This document shows, in pieces, positions 1-7,876 of a DNA stretch of 37,735 nt. The stretch comes from Acidobacteriota bacterium (GTDB lineage: Bacteria; Acidobacteriota; Terriglobia; Bryobacterales; UBA6623). The DNA lies in assembly GCA_027624045.1 (NCBI GenBank), contig JAQBUE010000028.1, positions 1-37,735 of the forward strand, written 5' to 3'. Made by a program: the position numbers and the translations under genes. The notes under the pieces are model-generated. The model was not told the origin of the DNA and did no database searches. It saw only the letters and a list, made by a program, of their open reading frames with translations. The number at the start of each line of letters is the position of its first letter. The stretch's first letter is position 1.

Positions 1-5
1 ACACC

Positions 6-215
6 CTATTTCGTCCCCGGCCTCGACCTACCGCATTTCAGGATCATTCTTGGATTGGAAAATGCTATCTGGGGAAGCATTTCATCACCCGGCAAGACGA
101 ACGTCTTGGAAATGTTCGGGCCCGCCAGCGTGCTTGCTTCCGAACCCGGAGCGAATGTCTGCGCCGAAACAGAGCCGGCGAGAAGGAAGACGAAGGACAG
201 CAGTGTTTTGGACAT
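6..215 (-). CDS. short exported protein, possibly the remnant of a longer secreted protein
   Basis: This 69-residue product starts at ATG 215, with a purine-rich GGAAAGGG about a dozen bases upstream. Residues 1-19 form a Sec-type signal peptide (MSKTLLSF, hydrophobic core, cleavage near SVSA-QT). The mature part contains LPGDEMLPQIAF. In acidobacterial secreted proteins, as I recall them, such a segment is usually followed by a GGGW-type beta-rich domain. Here it runs instead into a basic tail (SNPRMILKCGRSRPGTK) and a TAG stop at 6-8. I tried the other two frames after LPQIAF and neither restores a domain, so this is either a genuinely short protein or a 5' remnant. Function unknown. Confidence 0.45.
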   Translation of the reverse strand: MSKTLLSFVFLLAGSVSAQTFAPGSEASTLAGPNISKTFVLPGDEMLPQIAFSNPRMILKCGRSRPGTK

Positions 216-337
216 ACCGATTTCTGACCCTTTCCAAGGGAATCTCATAACGAAAACTACAGCGCGGGGACCGGAAATCCAGCCCGTTCCCAGCGGAATC
301 GGGCAGTATCTCCAGTACGTTCAGTCTACAGCACATA

Positions 338-361
338 CACCCGCATTCGCAAACGCGGGTG
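338..361 (-). terminator. hairpin downstream of the double-esterase gene
   Basis: CACCCGC (338-344) and GCGGGTG (355-361) form a perfect 7-bp GC-rich stem with a 10-base loop. It lies 23 bases past the stop of the 384-2573 gene. There is no T-run after it, so it could be a non-canonical terminator or an mRNA-stabilising hairpin. Confidence 0.35.
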
Positions 362-383
362 GTGTCCTACCGCTATGTGCCAA

Positions 384-2573
384 CTAACGAAACCAGTCCG
401 CATAAACCGAATCGGGGTCTTGGTCTGCTTTTCGGCGAACGACGCGCAGCGCACCGGCGGCGTTCGTGTCACGGTAAGCGTTCGTCGATGCCTCGTATGC
501 TTTGTTGACTTGAGCAATCGGCATTTCGTGACCGAGCGGATTAACCGCATTCGTGATCCATACCGGCCGGGGCGTCGTGGCGGACACCAAATCAGGTAGG
601 TCAAATGACTTCAGCGCACCCCAAGCCACATTCTCGAAGATTCCCTCGTGCAGGCGCTGGTTCACGACGGCGTCGTAGGAAACAAGAACGTTCTCAAGCG
701 CGAGCCGGCTGATGCGATCGTCGAGGACCGTGGCCATGAGCAACGGCACGCCGCCCGCTTCCTTCCCGATCGCAGAGATGCGGCTGCTGTCGACCTCGGG
801 TCTGGCGGCCAGCAGGTTGAGCCCTTTTTGGATGTCGAACACCCGCATGCCAAGCAGGCTCTTGCCCATCAGTAGGCCGGTCATGGTGCTGTTCCACTGG
901 CCGAAGTAGCGCGGGAAGTCGGAGCCGTTAAAGTCTTCCAAGCTATTGGTTTCGCCGATTCCGCGGGGATCAACGGCCAGCACGACATAGCCCGCCTTGG
1001 TGAACTTCTCAATCTCGCCGCTTTCGCCTGCGTCGATCGCCTTGCCGCGGCCATGCACGTAGATGATCGCGGGTTTTCGGCCCGAACCCTCGGGGATGAA
1101 AAGCAGCGAAGGAACGAGGATGCCCGGCTCACTCTCGTAGATGAATTTCTCGATACGGTAGCCGTCTCGGCTGATGACGCCATAAGGGGTCACGATCGGC
1201 ACCCCAGATGCATCCGCAACGGCAACGACTTCTCGAATGCGATGCTGCATCGCGCCGCGGAAGGCTTTCGCCTGATCGCGGTTCGACAGCGGCGGCAGGT
1301 TCTTATTCAACCGCTGCGCGCGTTTCTGGTTCAACGTGAATACCGTCTCGCCTCCGAGCGAAGTCACGACCTGCCCGGTCTCGGTCACCTGTAGCTCTTC
1401 GAAGCTCGCCATAGGGCCCTCCGGTTCGGGGCGGTGATCTTCAGTCCCTTTGAACCAGCGGCTGAGCCAGTTGTAACCGGCGAGGCGGCGCGGCTGGTGA
1501 TAGCCGTGACGGTCGTCGGCTTCGAACATGGCGATCTTGTCCTCGGCGCCCAAACGGTAATAAACATCCTTCGCTTCCTTGAAGGTGGCACGTGCGCCGC
1601 TGATCGAGAAGAAATCCCGAATCCCCGACAGCATGATGTACGGCCGCGGCGCAAAGGCGTAGATGAAATCCGGATGATCGAGCCCGGCGCCAATCCAGGG
1701 CAGCAGATTCTGCTCGGCGTCCTGCGGTCCGATGGTGTCGAGCAACTGGCCCCACGACGTCAGATAGCACGACGGCATCGCGACGTGAATGCGGTCCTCG
1801 AGCGCCGACAGGTAAGCGGTGTGCGTGCCTCCGCCGGAGTTGCCGGTACAGGCGATGCGCGTGGTATCGACCTCGGGACGCGAGAGCAAGTAGTCGAGTG
1901 CGCGAATGCCGTCCCAGATGGTGTAGCGCGCCACGTTGTCGCCTACGAGAATCGCTTCCACACCCAATATGGAGTGCTCGGTCGTCGAACGAACCACTTT
2001 GCGCCGTTCGAAATCCTCGTCGTAGATCTGATAGCGTTCACCCTGTCCGATGGGGTCCCAGGTTAGTGCCACGTAGCCCTTTTTCGCGAATGAGATCAGG
2101 TTGTGCTGCCAGTCGGAGTTGGACTTGCCGCCGCGCTCGTGGCCGAGGGGATACAGCACTCCGGGATAGGGCCCGCTGCCCGTCTTCGGAAGATACAGAT
2201 TGGCGGTGACGAAGAAATTCGGCTGGCTCTCGAAGATGATCTTCTCGATCTTGTAATCGTCGCGCTCGAGTACGCCGACGACTCTCGCGTTCAATGGCGT
2301 GCGCTCGGGCAGGCCGCCGATGGCCTCGATGATGGTCTTCCGGACGTAGGCTTTGCGCTGAGCTAAATCGTCCGCGCCGCGCCACGTGGCGACCTCCTCG
2401 CGCCGCTTCGCCAGCATCTCGTTAGCACGGGCGTTCATGTACTTGGGCAGCATCTGCTTGATGTCGTGGAATTCGGTCAGGCTGCCGAGGAAGTCCAGCT
2501 CCTGCTGTGCATGACCGGGCTGTGGGACCAAGACAAGGGAATAGAGCAGTAATAACGGTAGACGGCGATTCAT
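384..2573 (-). CDS. exported tandem alpha/beta-hydrolase (acetyl-esterase-like), second domain apparently inactive
   Basis: This 729-residue protein starts at ATG 2573, immediately before a signal peptide (MNRRLPLLLLYSLVLV, cleavage near GHA-QQ); a longer in-frame start would add an unlikely leader. It contains two consecutive alpha/beta-hydrolase domains. Domain 1 (about 90-380) has an oxyanion-type YPLGHERGG, nucleophile elbow GNSGGG (Ser246), acid candidate Asp320 in GIRDFF, and a catalytic His in DRHGYHQPRR (356 or 359). This is the pattern of secreted acetylxylan-esterase-like hydrolases of Acidobacteria and Planctomycetes. Domain 2 (about 440-725) has the same fold cues (YVHGRGKA, AVDPRGIGET), but its elbow reads GKEAGG, with Glu605 where Ser is expected, so it is probably structural or substrate-binding. 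Likely periplasmic or secreted ester hydrolysis; the substrate is not evident. Confidence 0.8.
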   Translation of the reverse strand: MNRRLPLLLLYSLVLVPQPGHAQQELDFLGSLTEFHDIKQMLPKYMNARANEMLAKRREEVATWRGADDLAQRKAYVRKTIIEAIGGLPERTPLNARVVGVLERDDYKIEKIIFESQPNFFVTANLYLPKTGSGPYPGVLYPLGHERGGKSNSDWQHNLISFAKKGYVALTWDPIGQGERYQIYDEDFERRKVVRSTTEHSILGVEAILVGDNVARYTIWDGIRALDYLLSRPEVDTTRIACTGNSGGGTHTAYLSALEDRIHVAMPSCYLTSWGQLLDTIGPQDAEQNLLPWIGAGLDHPDFIYAFAPRPYIMLSGIRDFFSISGARATFKEAKDVYYRLGAEDKIAMFEADDRHGYHQPRRLAGYNWLSRWFKGTEDHRPEPEGPMASFEELQVTETGQVVTSLGGETVFTLNQKRAQRLNKNLPPLSNRDQAKAFRGAMQHRIREVVAVADASGVPIVTPYGVISRDGYRIEKFIYESEPGILVPSLLFIPEGSGRKPAIIYVHGRGKAIDAGESGEIEKFTKAGYVVLAVDPRGIGETNSLEDFNGSDFPRYFGQWNSTMTGLLMGKSLLGMRVFDIQKGLNLLAARPEVDSSRISAIGKEAGGVPLLMATVLDDRISRLALENVLVSYDAVVNQRLHEGIFENVAWGALKSFDLPDLVSATTPRPVWITNAVNPLGHEMPIAQVNKAYEASTNAYRDTNAAGALRVVRRKADQDPDSVYADWFR

Positions 2574-2693
2574 AATCGAAACTCTACCAAAGAACGCTTT
2601 GGGTAACCTCGAAGCGGCGAGGCTGGCAAATAACACGGTGAGCGGCGAATGGGTTAGCGGCGGCCGGGCGGATGCCCCATGCTGCCGGGCATC

Positions 2694-3933
2694 TCAAGCC
2701 GGCGGTCGGACTGCGCCTGTGCGGACATGTTCACGACGGAAACCGTAACCAATGATCCGCGCGGGAATGTTCCGCACGGCACGGAACCGAAGCAGAAAGC
2801 GTACGATCGCCGGAATCCCAGGCAGAGGTCCTGCCGGATCGAGAACCTTTGCGATGACACGCTTCTGGATCTGCAACTGCAACATCTGTGTGAGCTTGGT
2901 GGGCGGCAGGCGACGCGCCTGGATTCGGTGCAGCAGCTCTTCGTCAATTGCCTGGCCGGCGGCGAGCGCCGGGGCCAACACATTCGCGGCGGCGACAGCG
3001 TCTTGGATGGCCAGATTGATGCCGACTCCGCCGATCGGGGACATCGCGTGCGCGGCATCACCGATCAGCAGCAGGCCGGGCCGGTACCAACGGTCAAGAC
3101 GGTCGACCCGTACTTGCAGGGTCTTGGCGTCATCCCATGACGTCAGCTCCGCGACGTGAGCGGCGAGAAATGGCGCAAGTTGCGCTACCGAATCACGCAA
3201 GGTACTCAAGGGTCGCGATCGTAACTCTTCGTCACTACCCTTGGGGACAACGTACGCGGCTTGCCAGTAATTCGTGCGATTCAGCAAAATCATCAGGTGA
3301 CCCGCGCCGACAATCGCGAACGTCTCCTCCGGCTCGTTGCCCTTTCGCGGCAGGCGGAACCACAACACATCCATCGGCGCGCCATAGTCCTGCCCGCGCA
3401 AACCGGCCGTATCGCGAAGCGTCGAACGCCGTCCGTCACAGCCGACGATCACATCAGCGTAGATATCGAGGTCACCGGAGGGCGACTGCACGCGCACGCC
3501 AATAGTGCGCCCCTCCCCCCTCGATCAGCCCGACCACCTCGTGCCTCATGCGCAGATCAAAGCACGGATAGCCACGGCCCTCATCGGCGAGTAGATCAAG
3601 AAAGTCCCACTGCGGCACCAGCGAAAGATGGTTGAACGGCCTGAGGCCCCGGAAGTCAATGACCGGCTGCATACGAGTCCCGATTTGCACGCTTAGGTGC
3701 TGCACCTTGCGGTGCGGCAGCTCTTCAAACTTTCGCAATAGACCGACCTCATCGAGCACTTGCAGCGTCGACGGATGCACGGTGTCCCCGCGAAAGTCTC
3801 GTAGGAAATCAGAGTGCTTTTCTAACACCACGACCGGCACTCCGGCTCGCGCTAGCAAATAGCCGAGCATCATTCCAGCGGGACCACCGCCAGAGATACA
3901 ACAGCGAGTGTGTGCCGCAGGAATACCGCTCAT
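2694..3933 (-). pseudogene. FAD-dependent aromatic-type monooxygenase (UbiH/PHBH family), split by one frameshift
   Basis: Two adjacent minus-strand reading frames make one FAD monooxygenase. The 5' part (3933 to about 3515) carries the dinucleotide-binding GGGPAGMMLGYLLARAG and a FAD-domain RGDTVHPSTLQVLDEVG. The 3' part (about 3515-2694) carries the DG motif (VGCDGRRSTLR) and the GD motif (LLIGDAAHAMSPIGGVGINL). The break is a run of six C on the plus strand at 3515-3520. Removing one base gives the continuous reading GLIEGEGRTIGVRVQ, so the total would be about 412 residues, normal for this family. The rest of the protein is well preserved, so this is either a recent null mutation or a homopolymer sequencing error. 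The family hydroxylates aromatic or quinone-like substrates using NAD(P)H and O2; the substrate is unknown. Confidence 0.75.
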
Positions 3934-4110
3934 GTTGGTAAAAAGAGGAGGAAGCCGATTCTATCAACATCCGAAGACCGATTCAGGAGTACGGATCGAC
4001 CGTTCTTTGAGCAGTGGCCCGCCTACCTTCAAACCTGGAGTCTCCAGTACCTTTTTTTTCATGCAGACGGGCTTTCACCACGGACTGCTAGCCGAGCGGC
4101 GAGAGAAACG

Positions 4111-4130
4111 AGCCGTGCGAACGGCACGCT
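4111..4130 (-). terminator. possible terminator in the 3934-4189 gap
   Basis: The 256-base gap between the FAD monooxygenase start and the next stop codon holds no convincing gene. It contains one hairpin: CGTGC (4114-4118) pairs with GCACG (4124-4128), flanked by AG/CT. On the minus strand it is followed by CGTTTCTCT, a weak U-rich tail. It lies about 60 bases past the stop of the 4190-5704 gene. Confidence 0.35.
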
Positions 4131-4189
4131 CCAGCGATCAGCCCAACTCCAAAAAGTACACAGACGATGAGAACACAGCGCGCCTCGAT

Positions 4190-5704
4190 CTAACCAAGCG
4201 CCCGCTTCAGTGCATTCTGGGTGATACGCTGAACCCGCTCGTCCGGGCCGTGCGGACGCGACCAGTGCGACCACGGCGGCATATGTCCGGGCGGTGACGA
4301 AAGCCCCTGCGCCCAGAAGATCGTGGCTGCGTTAAAGACCACATTCCCCTTTGGCCCAGGATAAACCGTGGCTGTCCAATGGGCGGGCCGGACGCCTCCG
4401 CTGAGCGCGATGCCTTCGGCGACGACTTCCAGGCCGGGGATCGCCGCGGGATCGCCGTGAAATTCCCAGCCGACCAGTCCCGGTACACGGTCGCCCTTTT
4501 TCATGCCCGTCCCCTCGAAGATCCAGTGCTCGGGCTTGGTGACGATCCAATCGCCGCCGCCATTGAAGGGAGTGATCGTGCGCGCGCCCATCAACAGGTT
4601 TTCATTCGGACCCTCGGTGGGGAACGGCCCCATCTTGGTTCTTTCCTCCTCTGTCAGCCCGCCATAGCGTCCGGCGCGCGTGATGATGCGGTTGGCGCGG
4701 CCATCATGGCTCTCGCGGAAGGGACTCACAAAACACACCGAGTTCCCTGATAGATACAACTGGCTGATGCCCGCGCCGACCGCTCCCATCGCGCTCTGGT
4801 ATTGCCGCAGATCCCAGTACTCGTCGTGACCGACGCTGACGAAGGCCCGCGCTCGGAGCGGTTGTGCGGGGTCGATCATGTCGCTATTCGAACAGTAGGT
4901 GACGTCGTAACCGTGCGACTCGAGCCAATAACACGCAGGGTATTCCCAACAGAGAAACTCGCCCGAGCCGACCGACTGCGGATTCTCATAGATCTGCGCG
5001 TACTTACCGTAGGGGCGGTCAAAGCTGACTTCCACGTTCGAAACAAGCGATCCATCCGGATGTGTGTAGAGCGAGTAGTCGTCGGGCCAGCGATTGTAGG
5101 CCTGCCACGTGTTGTCGCTGCACTGAAACAGCACGTCGGCCTTGCGCGCGTCTCGCACGACAAAAACCACGTAGCTCTGCCAAGCCGACAGCTCATCGGA
5201 GCCGGTCAGCAACGTCAGCCGCCCGAGGTAGACCCCGCTCAGCCAATCCTGGGGAATCTTTAACTCCGCGCTCGTCTCCCAACCGCATTCCCGCAGGCGC
5301 AGATCTTGGATGTCGGGGTCGGGTTGCGCGACGCCGTCAAACGGGCCGAGCGTCGTCATCAGCCGCGCGCCTCTTCCGCCGTAGTAGCCCATGCGAAAGA
5401 TTTCGATCTGGTATTTTTGCGCCGGGTTCGTGCTGACCATCAGGCGTAGCGTCTCTCCGGCTTCGATGCTCTGATGAGAGCAGTACCCTTCGATATCCGG
5501 TGAACGAAAACCGTCCCGTTTATCAAGCCGCACCCGCGTGAGTTGCCAGTCGAGGCTGCCTTCCTTCCCGTTTTCCTCCACAACGCGGTTGCGAGCTGGA
5601 CTCGATACCGCATCATTCGGCCCGCACGCCGCCAACGCCGCGGATGCGGCCAGGCTGCCTTTCAGGAAATCCCGCCGCCCCCGTGGCGAGCGATTCTTGC
5701 TCAT
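4190..5704 (-). CDS. TAT-exported lipoprotein related to the N,N-dimethylformamidase large subunit
   Basis: This 504-residue protein starts at ATG 5704, with a strong GAGGGAGGA ribosome site 9-10 bases upstream. The N-terminus has a twin-arginine signal (GRRDFLKGSLAASAALAACG) ending in a canonical LAAC lipobox, so the product should be a lipid-anchored extracytoplasmic protein. The body (YYGGRGARL, SDNTWQAYNRWPDDYSLY, SHGYDVTYCSNSDMID, SVGHDEYWDLRQYQ) matches the family of the DMFase large/beta subunit C-terminal domain. Characterised DMFase is a cytoplasmic mononuclear-iron amidohydrolase with an additional small subunit. No small-subunit gene is visible here, so formamidase activity should not be assumed. 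The paralogous secreted proteins are of unknown function. It is transcribed divergently from the beta-propeller gene at 5831. Confidence 0.72.
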   Translation of the reverse strand: MSKNRSPRGRRDFLKGSLAASAALAACGPNDAVSSPARNRVVEENGKEGSLDWQLTRVRLDKRDGFRSPDIEGYCSHQSIEAGETLRLMVSTNPAQKYQIEIFRMGYYGGRGARLMTTLGPFDGVAQPDPDIQDLRLRECGWETSAELKIPQDWLSGVYLGRLTLLTGSDELSAWQSYVVFVVRDARKADVLFQCSDNTWQAYNRWPDDYSLYTHPDGSLVSNVEVSFDRPYGKYAQIYENPQSVGSGEFLCWEYPACYWLESHGYDVTYCSNSDMIDPAQPLRARAFVSVGHDEYWDLRQYQSAMGAVGAGISQLYLSGNSVCFVSPFRESHDGRANRIITRAGRYGGLTEEERTKMGPFPTEGPNENLLMGARTITPFNGGGDWIVTKPEHWIFEGTGMKKGDRVPGLVGWEFHGDPAAIPGLEVVAEGIALSGGVRPAHWTATVYPGPKGNVVFNAATIFWAQGLSSPPGHMPPWSHWSRPHGPDERVQRITQNALKRALG

Positions 5705-5818
5705 TGAGTCGTTCCTCCCTCTCAAGCCGATCGTTGTTCCCAGTCTCGGGCCTGTGCAGATTGTACTGCCAATCAGGCGCGACCGCCGAACGGGGTCAGT
5801 AGTCAGCCACAAAATCGC

Positions 5819-5824
5819 TACACT
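5819..5824 (+). promoter_or_regulatory. candidate -10 element of a near-leaderless promoter
   Basis: TACACT ends 6 bases before the ATG at 5831, inside the 126-base divergent intergenic region. If used, transcription would begin at or next to the start codon. No good -35 hexamer is visible at 17 bases. A similarly placed TACACT precedes the start chosen for the 32434-33648 gene. Confidence 0.25.
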
Positions 5825-5830
5825 ATCGGC

Positions 5831-6604
5831 ATGGTGACTCGACGCCTGTTCTTGGCCGCTGCCGTTGCCCAGTGCGCGATCACGGCGGAATATCCAACCC
5901 GCAAAGCTCGGGTCGAAGCGCTTTGGAAATCACCCGATGGCAATCCCAACGCGCTCGAAGCCACCGCCGAAGGATTATGGGTCGGTGAGCAGGTCACCGA
6001 TGCGGCCTGCCTGCTCGATTGGCAAACCGGCAAAGTAGTCCGCAAAGTCGCAACCGAGTCGTCGAACACCAGCGGTATCGCCTATGGCGGCGGGTTCTTG
6101 TGGATGGCCGCGAACGGTCCCGCCAGCCGGCGACCGCCGCGGCCAACTGATACCACGACCGGCGAGGTTCACAAGGTTAGCCCGAAGACAGGCAAGACCG
6201 TGGCTCGCTATCCGGTCCCTGGCGGAGGCGGCGTGCATGGCCTTTGTTGGGCCGAGAATTCTCTCTGGGTGACTACGCTAGCGATAGGACGCTTGACACG
6301 CTACGACGTCGAGTTCAAGGAGATTTCGCACATCCCGATTACGCTCGACCGCGCGCACGGGCTGGCCTGGGATGGGGAATCGATCTGGTGCATGTTCTCA
6401 AACGAATATATGATCCAGCGGCTCGACCCGCGAAACGGCAAGATACTCGAAGTCATCCAACTGAACAAGGGCACGGACCCTGACCCACACGGGCTGACGA
6501 TGCACGACGGCATGCTGTACTACAGCGATTCGGGATTTGTTCGCGGCGGCGGCGCGCACCCCGGCAAGTATGGCGGGTATGTCTGCCGTGTTCATCTAAG
6601 TTGA
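5831..6604 (+). CDS. exported six/seven-bladed beta-propeller protein
   Basis: This 257-residue protein starts at ATG 5831; there is no clear Shine-Dalgarno site. The N-terminus (MVTRRLFLAAAVAQCAITA) is a short twin-arginine-like signal peptide with cleavage probably near ITA-EY; the cysteine is not in a canonical lipobox. The rest is a series of WD/NHL-like blades: GLWVGEQVTDAACLLD, GGFLWMAANG, NSLWVTTLAIGRLTRYD, ESIWCMFSNEYMIQRLD, GMLYYSDSG. This resembles the SMP-30/glutaminyl-cyclotransferase-like and virginiamycin-lyase-like propellers. No catalytic set can be assigned. The stop lies 2 bases before the start of a tetraheme cytochrome gene, so the two are very likely co-translated and may function together outside the cytoplasm. 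Confidence 0.75.
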   Translation: MVTRRLFLAAAVAQCAITAEYPTRKARVEALWKSPDGNPNALEATAEGLWVGEQVTDAACLLDWQTGKVVRKVATESSNTSGIAYGGGFLWMAANGPASRRPPRPTDTTTGEVHKVSPKTGKTVARYPVPGGGGVHGLCWAENSLWVTTLAIGRLTRYDVEFKEISHIPITLDRAHGLAWDGESIWCMFSNEYMIQRLDPRNGKILEVIQLNKGTDPDPHGLTMHDGMLYYSDSGFVRGGGAHPGKYGGYVCRVHLS

Positions 6605-6606
6605 GC

Positions 6607-7179
6607 ATGCGAGCTGTTTCGAAAATAACCTTGGGCCTCGCCCTCCTGCTTGGACCGGCTCTATATGGGCAGGATGAGGGCCGCATCATGCGTCCGACGG
6701 ACTTCTCCGCCCATGTCGCCGGCGAAATCGATATCGTAGCCAAGGCCCCGGCCGGCAAGCTCGAACTTGATGGCAAGGCGATCGAAGCCGAAGAGCCCTT
6801 CCCCAACGTGTATCACGCCACAGTCGCACCTTCAGCGGGCGAACATACTCTGGCGATTGTTTGGGAAAGCGGGCGCAAGGAAGTTCGTTTTTTTGTGGGC
6901 GAGAACGCGCCGGAGCACTACAAACCATTTCAACAGCACCCGCCCGTCCCCGGCGTCCAATGCACGCAGTGTCACGGGATCAGCAGCCGCGGCCGTTTCC
7001 GCTTCAAGGGCGGCTGCTTTGACTGCCACCAGAAAGAGCAAGAAACCTTTGTGCAGATTCATACCCATCCCGAGCATACGTTTGTAGAGTGCGGGACTTG
7101 CCATAACGCTCATGGTTCGACGGCGGCCAAGCACTTGATCTACCCCAAGGAGATCATGTGCAAGCTTTGCCATAACTGA
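6607..7179 (+). CDS. exported tetraheme c-type cytochrome
   Basis: This 190-residue protein starts at ATG 6607, two bases after the upstream stop; a TTG at 6601 is the only alternative. Residues 1-21 form a Sec signal (MRAVSKITLGLALLLGPALYGQ). An N-terminal beta-rich segment (about 30-100) precedes four CxxCH heme sites: CTQCH (119-123), CFDCH (137-141), CGTCH (162-166) and CKLCH (185-189). Extra histidines in IHTHPEH and NAHG are candidate distal ligands, giving a c3/doubled-CxxCH style module. Heme attachment requires export. Tight coupling to the beta-propeller suggests an extracytoplasmic redox pair, but neither electron donor nor acceptor is identifiable. Confidence 0.85.
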   Translation: MRAVSKITLGLALLLGPALYGQDEGRIMRPTDFSAHVAGEIDIVAKAPAGKLELDGKAIEAEEPFPNVYHATVAPSAGEHTLAIVWESGRKEVRFFVGENAPEHYKPFQQHPPVPGVQCTQCHGISSRGRFRFKGGCFDCHQKEQETFVQIHTHPEHTFVECGTCHNAHGSTAAKHLIYPKEIMCKLCHN

Positions 7180-7209
7180 CGCCGCACCCAACAGCCTTTA
7201 GGTTCATTG

Positions 7210-7413
7210 ATGCGACAAACTACGGGCAGCTTTAAGGTCAAGGACCTGATATACCTCCTGGAGGAGGACGGATGGTGGCTAGAGCGAACCCGGGGCGGTC
7301 ACCGAGAATTCAAACACAGCGACAAGCCCGCCATTGTCATCGTGGCTGGCAAAGCGGGTGCTGAGGTCCCACCCGCAACGCTCCATGCTGCGCTTCGACA
7401 GGCGGGCCTGTAA
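7210..7413 (+). CDS. hicA: HicA-family toxin (mRNA interferase)
   Basis: This 67-residue protein starts at ATG 7210 (a TTG one codon earlier is possible). It has the compact dsRBD-like HicA pattern: KVKDLIYLLEEDGWW, then RGGHREFKH, where His31 sits at the position of the catalytic His of HicA toxins, then a C-terminal VPPATLHAALRQAGL helix. HicA toxins cleave mRNA without needing the ribosome and are neutralised by HicB. The gene begins 30 bases after the cytochrome gene, and the HicB gene starts 14 bases after its stop, the usual toxin-first hicAB order. No SD is obvious. Confidence 0.88.
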   Translation: MRQTTGSFKVKDLIYLLEEDGWWLERTRGGHREFKHSDKPAIVIVAGKAGAEVPPATLHAALRQAGL

Positions 7414-7427
7414 AAGTGAGGAACACG

Positions 7428-7646
7428 ATGCGCTACAGGGTCGTCATCGAGCGAGGTGAGAAAAGCTGGGGTGCCCGTGTGCCCGATCTCCCCTGCTGTG
7501 TCGCCGCGGGCGATACGAGAGACGAGGTGCTGCAACTCGTTCGCGAAGCGATCGACCTCCACATAGAAGGCCTGAGGCAGGAAGGCATCTGCGTGCCTCC
7601 GCCGAGTTCTGAGTGTGAGTTCGTCGAAATCAGCGCCGCCCAGTAG
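7428..7646 (+). CDS. hicB: HicB-family antitoxin, short form without a DNA-binding domain
   Basis: This 72-residue protein uses ATG 7428 because GTGAGGAA lies 6-8 bases upstream; the in-frame GTG at 7416 has no ribosome site. The sequence YRVVIERGEKSWGARVPDLPCCVAAGDTR followed by EVLQLVREAIDLHIEGL is the degenerate RNase-H-like HicB fold that occludes HicA. It ends after the core fold with no ribbon-helix-helix or HTH segment. Autorepression by HicB itself is therefore unlikely. Confidence 0.86.
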   Translation: MRYRVVIERGEKSWGARVPDLPCCVAAGDTRDEVLQLVREAIDLHIEGLRQEGICVPPPSSECEFVEISAAQ

Positions 7647-7658
7647 GCCCTAGCAGGC

Positions 7659-7682
7659 GGCGTAACGCCATTGGCGTACGCC
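7659..7682. repeat. two adjacent short palindromes after hicB
   Basis: GGCGTAACGCC (7659-7669, symmetric about its central A) and GGCGTACGCC (7673-7682, a perfect palindrome) are separated by ATT. Each can pair with itself or with the other arm. They lie 13-36 bases past the hicB stop. There is no T-run, so this could be a terminator hairpin or a protein-binding dyad. Confidence 0.45.
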
Positions 7683-7706
7683 TAATCCACATAAGTAAAA
7701 ATACTC

Positions 7707-7737
7707 TTGCTTCTTAATCCACTGCCTGGAGTAATCT
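7707..7737 (+). promoter_or_regulatory. candidate sigma70-like promoter for the metalloprotease
   Basis: TTGCTT (7707-7712) and TAATCT (7732-7737) are separated by 19 bases, slightly long. Transcription would begin near 7744, giving a leader of about 130 bases that contains the two hairpins annotated at 7767-7841. Confidence 0.3.
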
Positions 7738-7766
7738 AGACACCTGCGACAGGGCGCTCGTACTCT

Positions 7767-7841
7767 GCTGGCGATAGTTCCAGCGGACTTCCCCGTCGAC
7801 GCTTTTCGCAGCTATGTCGCCTCGGCGTATGGCGAGATAGC
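7767..7841 (+). promoter_or_regulatory. structured 5' leader of the metalloprotease gene
   Basis: Two hairpins sit in the 230-base gap before the metalloprotease. The first is GCTGG (7767-7771) with CCAGC (7780-7784) and an 8-base loop. The second is longer: GCTATGTCGCC (7811-7821) pairs with GGCGAGATAGC (7831-7841), ten of eleven positions, with one G-G mismatch and a 9-base loop. The ribosome site AGGGAGAA (7861-7868) follows 20 bases later. I do not recognise a known riboswitch class. Confidence 0.4.
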
Positions 7842-7876
7842 TCATTTAATCCGAACGACAAGGGAGAAGTGTGCAA

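Noticed and set aside
3908..4297. Plus-strand open frame across the 3934-4189 gap
   Set aside because: No ribosome site, no domain, unnatural composition, and it runs into the coding strand of the 4190-5704 gene.
7767..7841. Cyclic-di-GMP (GEMM) riboswitch
   Set aside because: The conserved GEMM sequence cores are not present; only generic stems are visible.
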